10,230 nucleotides of DNA from an uncultured Methanomethylovorans sp. Its GTDB lineage: Archaea > Halobacteriota > Methanosarcinia > Methanosarcinales > Methanosarcinaceae. Where the stretch lies: contig CALBTS010000103.1 in the NCBI GenBank assembly GCA_937968035.1, positions 1-10,230 of the forward strand, read 5' to 3'. The position numbers and the translations under genes are program-made. A model generated the notes under the pieces. The model saw nothing but the letters and a program-made list of their open reading frames with translations, did not search any database and was not told the DNA's origin. Each line of letters opens with the position of its first letter. Positions within the stretch are counted from its first letter, which is position 1. Of the stretch, positions 5,952-10,230 are shown piece after piece.

Positions 5952-6404
5952 ATGAAACGAATTTGTACAACGATCAACATTCTGGCATCACCAGAAGATG
6001 TATGGGAAGTCCTCTCTGATCTCAAAGAGTATCATGCATGGAATCCATTTATCACCCGGGTCTCTGGAAAACTGCAAATTGGAGAGCTACTCGAAGTGGA
6101 GTTTAAAACCAGTAACTCCTTTAAGATAAATCTCAAACCTGTGGTGCTCAATGCGGAGGTAAATAAAGAGATCCGCTGGATGGGACATTTCTGGGTAAAT
6201 GGCCTGTTAGATGGTGAGCATTTGTTCAGGATCGAGGAAATGGAAGATGGAAGTGTGCATTTCATCAACTGCGAGAAATTCAGCGGCCTTCTGGTGCCAT
6301 TATTCATGTATCTGATCAAAGAAGACACGGAAAATGGCTTCAAGGCCATGAACGAGCAACTAAAAAAAATGGCTGAAAAAAGAAAGGCAAACAGGGATAT
6401 ATGA
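5952..6404 (+). CDS. SRPBCC-fold (START/polyketide-cyclase-like) protein
   Basis: A 150-residue single-domain protein with the pattern of the SRPBCC superfamily. The N-terminal strand (CTTINILASPEDVWEVLSD) is followed by Y-H-A-W-N-P-F at 27-33, the usual family motif (WNPF), then alternating strands through about residue 110. A long C-terminal helix runs from about 115 to 145 (LIKEDTENGFKAMNEQLKKM). These folds enclose a hydrophobic cavity that binds lipids or other small hydrophobic molecules, or act as cyclases; the ligand here cannot be inferred. The length is normal and no part is missing. The ribosome binding site is poor (GAAAGAT about five bases before the ATG). The gene converges on citrate synthase, with 63 bases between the two stop codons. 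Family assignment is fairly sure; function is unknown. Confidence 0.85.
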   Translation: MKRICTTINILASPEDVWEVLSDLKEYHAWNPFITRVSGKLQIGELLEVEFKTSNSFKINLKPVVLNAEVNKEIRWMGHFWVNGLLDGEHLFRIEEMEDGSVHFINCEKFSGLLVPLFMYLIKEDTENGFKAMNEQLKKMAEKRKANRDI

Positions 6405-6431
6405 ACTCTGTTCTTCGAGACCCGATACTTT

Positions 6432-6469
6432 TGATCACGTCTGAACTTTTAGATCATTTCTATATTTTT
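6432..6469 (+). terminator. Probable termination region between convergent genes
   Basis: TGATC (6432-6436) and GATCA (6452-6456) can pair as a weak stem, followed on the plus strand by the T-rich TTTCTATATTTTT (6457-6469). This would end the SRPBCC transcript. The T-tract reaches into the citrate synthase stop codon. No clear T-rich terminator for citrate synthase is seen on the minus strand. Confidence 0.35.
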
Positions 6470-7565
6470 AAACAAAATGTGCCCTTGGCCTGATAACCCT
6501 GTTGTCACCATATTGTTCCAGACAATGAGCTATCCATCCGGATATCCTTCCTATGGCAAATATAGAAGTTGCAAGATATGAAGGGATCTCCAGGTCCTTA
6601 TATAGTACACCAGAGTAGAAATCTACGTTCGGATATATGGGTTTATGCTTGTTCTCGACCATTTCGTGATACATTACTGACTCTATTTCCCTGGCAAGGT
6701 CGAACCAGTGGCTATTACCTTTTTCCATGGCTACTTTTCTTGCTATTTCCCTGTAGATACGGGCCCGGGGATCATAGGTCTTATAGACCCGGTGTCCGAA
6801 TCCCATTATTCTCTGCTTATGTTCCAGATGTTCCTGAACATATGCTGCGATATTATCAGGTGAACCAATATCATCCAGCATATCCATTACTCCCTTCCTT
6901 GCTCCGCCATGCAGGGGACCTTTAAGGGTACACAGACCAGAGATGATGGCAGAATGCAGATCGGAGAGAGTGGAAGCTGTTATCCTCAAAGCGAACGTCG
7001 AAGGATTCAGTTCATGCTCTGCACTTAGAATAAAATCTTTTTCCATTGCCTCTGCTTCCAGTTCAGTAGGGCGGGACCCTCTTAGCATATACAGAAAATT
7101 CGCTCCATGGGAAAGAGATGGATCTGGAGATATCACTTCCAGGCCATTCGCCATCCTGTAGAAAGAGGCAACCATCGTCGGAAACCGGGCAATGAGACGT
7201 ATGGTCTTTCTAAAATTGGCCTGCTCTGAAATGTCATGTGAATCTTCATCAAAATGCGCACATATGGATATAGCAGTTCTCAAGGCATCGAGGGACTCAT
7301 TCTCAAAATCACAGAACTTTAACATGTGCAGAAGATGCGGATGCACATTTCGCTCTTTACGAAGCTCCCTGGAAAATTCGTTAAGTCCTTCCGCGTCGGG
7401 TATCATTCCATATATAAGAAGATAAGAAACCACATCGTAAGAAAGATCTGCAAGCTTTTCTATCTCTATACCTCTGTATTTGAGTATGCCCTGGACACCA
7501 TCTATAAAAGATATTTGCGTATCCAGAGCTACAACACCCTCTAAGCCTTTTTTTACCTGGTTCAT
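6468..7565 (-). CDS. citZ: Citrate synthase (Si type)
   Basis: Condenses acetyl-CoA with oxaloacetate to citrate in the cytoplasm. The 365-residue length fits the short archaeal and Gram-positive type. Key residues align with the classical enzyme: His184 in AEHELNPSTF (oxaloacetate binding), catalytic His219 in GPLHGGA, His258 in GFGHRVY and Asp315 in NVDFYSG. PNVDFYSG and YDPRARIY are also typical of this branch. The sequence is closer to citrate than to 2-methylcitrate synthase by context, since aconitase lies about 1 kb upstream on the same strand; the two activities are hard to separate by eye. Together they would start the oxidative half-cycle to 2-oxoglutarate used by Methanosarcina-type methanogens for glutamate synthesis. 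The ribosome binding site is weak (TGGGGT about five bases before the ATG). A TATA-like box lies at 7631-7640. Confidence 0.95.
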   Translation of the reverse strand: MNQVKKGLEGVVALDTQISFIDGVQGILKYRGIEIEKLADLSYDVVSYLLIYGMIPDAEGLNEFSRELRKERNVHPHLLHMLKFCDFENESLDALRTAISICAHFDEDSHDISEQANFRKTIRLIARFPTMVASFYRMANGLEVISPDPSLSHGANFLYMLRGSRPTELEAEAMEKDFILSAEHELNPSTFALRITASTLSDLHSAIISGLCTLKGPLHGGARKGVMDMLDDIGSPDNIAAYVQEHLEHKQRIMGFGHRVYKTYDPRARIYREIARKVAMEKGNSHWFDLAREIESVMYHEMVENKHKPIYPNVDFYSGVLYKDLEIPSYLATSIFAIGRISGWIAHCLEQYGDNRVIRPRAHFV

Positions 7566-7630
7566 TAAAACCCCATTTTGTAAGTAACGTGTTTTTAGTA
7601 AAATATGTCAAATGAGTGTTTTATTCAAAG

Positions 7631-7640
7631 ATATTTAAGT
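7631..7640 (-). promoter_or_regulatory. Candidate TATA box for citrate synthase
   Basis: Read on the minus strand, ACTTAAATAT is a TATA-like box about 65-75 bases before the ATG. Transcription would start near 7610, leaving a leader of about 45 bases. Confidence 0.4.
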
Positions 7641-8055
7641 GTTGTTGCAGATTACCATCTATTGTATCCGTTGCATCCTTTTATCAGGTTCTTCGATCCC
7701 TATTCTACAGCTTACTTTGTCATTTCAGGTACATTATTAGCACTTTCAAGTTCAGGAAAAAACTCACAAACAACTTTTAGCTTGATTTAATCCATTTACA
7801 AAAACGCAGAGTACTAGAATACATTTATTGTTGTCATGCACCATGTTTTTTAGATAAGCGTTATCAATTTATTATGTTTAGACTGGTTTTTTCACGGAGT
7901 CAGTGTGATACTTTATGAACTCTGCAGTTTTGGAACTAATTTTGGTGATGGTGCAGAAAAAGATATAAAAAAATATATAATAGACATTGATTTTAAATAA
8001 AATCGCAATCTACAGTTTCATATTAATATGATTTTTTAGCTTTTTTTGAGCAAAA
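7641..8055. other. AT-rich stretch without a supported gene
   Basis: About 415 bases with low G+C content. The only long open frame (plus strand, 7605-7790) lacks a ribosome binding site, has no family resemblance and overlaps the citrate synthase promoter, so it is not called. Visible items are an inverted repeat GATAA-GCG-TTATC (7853-7865), a 17-codon frame at 7915-7968 preceded by GTGAT, a TATA-like ATATATAA (7973-7980), an AT-rich hairpin at 7986-8009 and two T-runs at 8032-8047. The T-runs would end any plus-strand transcript coming from upstream, so an undetected small RNA here is possible. Confidence 0.5.
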
Positions 8056-8066
8056 GCATTATATTT
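8051..8066 (+). promoter_or_regulatory. Candidate promoter for the RGG/zinc-ribbon gene
   Basis: CAAAAG (8051-8056), resembling a BRE element, is followed by TTATATTT (8059-8066). A start near 8088 would give a leader of about 85 bases. It lies just after the T-runs at 8032-8047, which argues that the gene is transcribed from here and not from the TATA-like sequence near 7975. Confidence 0.4.
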
Positions 8067-8173
8067 GAAAAAACAATGTATAAACCAATCAATTATGTTC
8101 AAAAAGCCTCCTACCAGAAACAGAGTGTCTCTTTTGGATAGATTGATAATAAAAGAAATAGGAGGTAAAAGAT

Positions 8174-8377
8174 ATGGACCGCAGAGGATCCGGATCATCC
8201 CAAGGAAACAGAGGCGGCAGCAGCCGTGGTGGTTTCAACAGGGAAAACAGAGAGATGCACAATGCAACCTGCGCAGACTGTGGTAAGGAAACACAGGTAC
8301 CTTTCGCACCTGACCCCGACAGACCAGTATACTGCAGGGACTGCCTGCCAGCTCACAGGCCACCAAAGAGATACTGA
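8174..8377 (+). CDS. Small RGG-rich CxxC-x17-CxxC zinc-ribbon protein
   Basis: A 67-residue protein with two parts. Residues 1-29 are Gly/Arg/Ser-rich (RRGSGSSQGNRGGSSRGGF), resembling RGG motifs that bind RNA in other proteins. Residues 33-60 hold Cys-Ala-Asp-Cys and Cys-Arg-Asp-Cys exactly 17 residues apart, matching the CxxC-x17-CxxC family known from Methanosarcina and relatives; the four cysteines probably bind one zinc ion. The ribosome binding site is near-perfect (AGGAGGT, 8160-8166, seven bases before ATG), suggesting high expression. The leader is AT-rich and about 85 bases long. A clear terminator follows at 8423-8468, so it is probably a single-gene unit. A nucleic-acid-binding role, perhaps in stress or cold adaptation, is inferred from composition only. 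A longer frame starting at 8065 is a different reading frame and not real. Confidence 0.9.
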   Translation: MDRRGSGSSQGNRGGSSRGGFNRENREMHNATCADCGKETQVPFAPDPDRPVYCRDCLPAHRPPKRY

Positions 8378-8422
8378 ACATTTCAGTTATCAATATCCTA
8401 AATTATAATTACGAGATACGTG

Positions 8423-8468
8423 TTGTCGGTGTTATTAAGGTAAGCCGACAAAGTTCTTTTTACATTTT
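8423..8468 (+). terminator. Terminator of the zinc-ribbon gene
   Basis: TTGTCGG (8423-8429) pairs perfectly with CCGACAA (8445-8451) over a 15-base loop. The T-rich run AGTTCTTTTTACATTTTT follows. It lies 45 bases after the stop codon. Confidence 0.65.
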
Positions 8469-8517
8469 TCCGGGAAATGCTCTATCACTGGATCTATACG
8501 TTAATTTTACTGTACTT

Positions 8518-8555
8518 GCGCTACTTTTATCAGCAGAGTAGAGCGCTCTTTTTTT
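8518..8555 (+). terminator. Second hairpin with T-run on the plus strand
   Basis: GCGCTAC (8518-8524) pairs with GTAGAGCGC (8538-8546) with a two-base bulge, followed by a T-run ending at 8555 (seven Ts). AGAGCGCTCT (8540-8549) is also a perfect palindrome. It is a strong terminator for plus-strand transcripts and may back up the one at 8423, protecting the end of aconitase from antisense transcription. Confidence 0.5.
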
Positions 8556-8566
8556 GAAGATAACGT

Positions 8567-8586
8567 AAGGGAACCTCAGTTCCCTT
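8567..8586 (-). terminator. Hairpin enclosing the aconitase stop codon
   Basis: AAGGGAAC (8567-8574) and GTTCCCTT (8579-8586) are exact reverse complements around a four-base loop. On the minus strand the loop reads TGAG, so the TGA stop codon of aconitase is in the loop. Only a modest T-rich stretch follows (ACGTTATCTTC). It may terminate transcription or protect the 3' end of the message. Confidence 0.5.
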
Positions 8587-10230
8587 TGATCCTCTCCCTT
8601 AGGAACCTATGCAGTATACCTCCATTGCGGAAATATTCCACCTCAACGAAAGAGTTAAGCCTGACCATGACATTAAAGGCTTTTTCTGTTCCATCTTCCT
8701 TATGAGCCATGACCCTCAGTTCACCGGCAGGCTGCAACATGGAAATATCCAGCAGGTCATATACTTCGGTCCCATCCAATCCAAGGGATCCGGCATTCTC
8801 CCCATCCTTGAACTGCAGAGGCAGTACTCCCATCCCAATAAGATTGCTGCGGTGAATGCGCTCGAACGATTCAGCTATCACTGCTTGTACTCCCAGGAGC
8901 TGAGTACCCTTGGCAGCCCAGTCACGGGAACTGCCGGTACCATACTCCTTGCCTGCGACCACTATCAATGGGACCTTTTCTTTCATATACTGCATGGCAG
9001 CATCATAGATGTACATCTCCTGCCTGTCTGGCAGATGGAGGGTCCAGGACCCTACTTTTCCTGGCACAAGCTGATTTTTGAGCCTTACATTACCAAAGGT
9101 CCCACGCATCATGACCTCGTGATTTCCTCTGCGGGCTCCATACGAATTGAAATGCTTTTCATCTACATTGTGGTTAAGGAGGTATTCTCCTGCGGGATAG
9201 TGGGCAGGTATGGACCCGGCGGGCGATATGTGATCAGTGGTTATACTGTCACCCAGCATTGCCAGCACCCTTGCACCCTTAATATCCTGCTTTCCCCCTA
9301 TATCAAGTGGGAAATCCTTGAAGAAAGGTGGCTCCTGGATATAAGTGGATTCCGGATCCCATTTATATTGGGTACCGCTGGGCGCATTCATTTGCTTCCA
9401 CAGTTGTGTGCCTTCGAACACGTTGGAGTATTGGCTTTCAAACATTTCAGGAAGTACGTATCTGGAAACATGATCGTTGATCTCTTCCCGCCCGGGCCAT
9501 ATATCTTTCAGATACACTGGCTGTCCATTAGGATCGCATGCTACAGGTTCCCGGGTAAGGTCAATGTCCACTGTGCCTGCAAGGGCAAATGCGACCACCA
9601 TTATGGGAGAAGCAAGATAGTTCGCCTTTACCTGGGCATTGATCCTACCTTCAAAGTTCCTGTTACCGCTAAGCACCGCAGCAACTGTAAGGTCCTTGTT
9701 CTTTATTGTCTGGGAAACCGAATCCTTAAGAGGACCACTGTTACCGATACATGTGGTACATCCATAGCCCACCTCATGGAATCCCAGAGCCTCGAGATAA
9801 GGTGTCAATCCGGCTGCTTTCAGATAGTCCGTTACCACCCTGGAGCCAGGAGACAGGCTGGTCTTCACGAAGGGTTTTACCCGCAGGCCTCTTTCAACAG
9901 CTTTTTTCGCAAGCAGGCCTGCACCTATAAGCACTGCAGGATTGGAAGTATTGGTGCATGAGGTAATGGAGGCAATGACCACAGCACCGTGCGAAACAGA
10001 AACATCATCGTCAGCACATTTGATCTTCAGAAGACCAGAATGGCCTGGATGCTTGTCCCTGGCAATGCTGTATCCTCCTTCTTCCAGCCAGCGATTGTAG
10101 TTAGGATCTGCTGCAAGTATCTCCCCTCCCCTCTTCTCTCTGAAAGCCGTTTCCATTGCCTTGTGGAACACGTGGGGCATTTCCGAAAGCATTATGCGGT
10201 CTTGGGGTCTTTTTGGACCTGCAAGGCACG
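8576..10230 (-). CDS. acnA: Aconitate hydratase A, C-terminal 550 residues (5' end outside the window)
   Basis: Interconverts citrate and isocitrate using a 4Fe-4S cluster. The open frame continues past an internal Met at 10192 to the window edge; the additional residues CLAGPKRPQDRI are the conserved AcnA motif, so the real start lies outside. Full-length family members have about 900 residues; this is roughly the last 60 percent. Numbering from the Met at 10192, the cluster cysteines are Cys79 (ITSCTNTSNP) and Cys145/Cys148 (GYGCTTCIG). The C-terminal swivel domain has GDSITTDHISPAGSI (314-328) and YGTGSSRDWAAKG (417-429), both active-site segments. No frameshift is seen. It belongs to the AcnA/IRP1 type, some of which also bind mRNA when the cluster is lost; nothing here shows that activity. 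Citrate synthase lies downstream on the same strand, separated by the oppositely oriented zinc-ribbon gene, so the two are separate transcripts. Confidence 0.97.
   Translation of the reverse strand, partial: CLAGPKRPQDRIMLSEMPHVFHKAMETAFREKRGGEILAADPNYNRWLEEGGYSIARDKHPGHSGLLKIKCADDDVSVSHGAVVIASITSCTNTSNPAVLIGAGLLAKKAVERGLRVKPFVKTSLSPGSRVVTDYLKAAGLTPYLEALGFHEVGYGCTTCIGNSGPLKDSVSQTIKNKDLTVAAVLSGNRNFEGRINAQVKANYLASPIMVVAFALAGTVDIDLTREPVACDPNGQPVYLKDIWPGREEINDHVSRYVLPEMFESQYSNVFEGTQLWKQMNAPSGTQYKWDPESTYIQEPPFFKDFPLDIGGKQDIKGARVLAMLGDSITTDHISPAGSIPAHYPAGEYLLNHNVDEKHFNSYGARRGNHEVMMRGTFGNVRLKNQLVPGKVGSWTLHLPDRQEMYIYDAAMQYMKEKVPLIVVAGKEYGTGSSRDWAAKGTQLLGVQAVIAESFERIHRSNLIGMGVLPLQFKDGENAGSLGLDGTEVYDLLDISMLQPAGELRVMAHKEDGTEKAFNVMVRLNSFVEVEYFRNGGILHRFLRERIKGN

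Noticed and set aside
7605..7790. Open frame of 61 codons on the plus strand
   Set aside because: No ribosome binding site, overlaps the citrate synthase promoter, and the product has no recognisable pattern.
7915..7968. 17-codon frame MNSAVLELILVMVQKKI preceded by GTGAT
   Set aside because: Too short and without other support; a GTGAT alone occurs often by chance.
8567..8586. Iron-responsive element at the aconitase 3' end
   Set aside because: The loop is TGAG and there is no bulged C or CAGTGN loop, so it does not match an IRE.
8609..9961. 450-codon open frame on the plus strand opposite aconitase
   Set aside because: It is the antisense of a well-conserved aconitase reading frame, has no ribosome binding site and encodes a Cys/His-rich sequence of no family.
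1..10230. CRISPR array, tRNA, rRNA or intact insertion sequence
   Set aside because: No regularly spaced repeats, cloverleaf-like segments, ribosomal RNA motifs or transposase frames were seen on either strand.

Overview
The window looks like a chromosomal segment of a methanogenic archaeon, most likely a methylotrophic member of the Methanosarcinales (Methanosarcina / Methanolobus / Methanomethylovorans type). This is inferred from archaeal TATA-like boxes upstream of several genes, GGAGG/GGTGAT-type ribosome binding sites, an archaeal-looking Fe-type superoxide dismutase, a CxxC-x17-CxxC mini zinc protein of a kind known from Methanosarcina, and citrate synthase plus aconitase genes as expected for an oxidative partial TCA branch. 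The genus cannot be fixed without a database search. No IS element, CRISPR array, tRNA or rRNA is visible.

Layout, left to right. (1) 1-119: the C-terminal tail of a membrane protein whose gene starts before the window. (2) 449-1069: a superoxide dismutase with a long leader. (3) 1138-4502: a complete four-gene osmoprotectant ABC transporter of the OpuC type (lipoprotein binding protein, ATPase with CBS domains, two permeases). (4) 4571-5682: a winged-helix regulator followed 20 bases later by a membrane-bound polyferredoxin (NapH-like). Their promoter carries a dense set of CAGTA-type repeats around the TATA box, so this looks like a self-regulated redox or metal module. (5) 5785-5925: a possible 46-residue small protein with a very good ribosome binding site. 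(6) 5952-6404: an SRPBCC-fold protein. (7) 6468-7565, minus strand: citrate synthase. (8) 7641-8055: an AT-rich stretch without a convincing gene. (9) 8174-8377: a small RGG/zinc-ribbon protein with a strong ribosome binding site. (10) 8576 to the window end, minus strand: the C-terminal 550 residues of aconitase A, cut by the window edge.

Functionally the window combines stress response (superoxide removal, uptake of compatible solutes, a possible redox regulator) with central biosynthesis: citrate synthase and aconitase would lead from oxaloacetate and acetyl-CoA to isocitrate and, through isocitrate dehydrogenase outside the window, to 2-oxoglutarate and glutamate. The least explained parts are the regulator/polyferredoxin pair with its repeat-rich promoter, the small ORF at 5785, the RGG zinc-ribbon protein, and hairpins that enclose stop codons at the ends of the polyferredoxin and aconitase genes.
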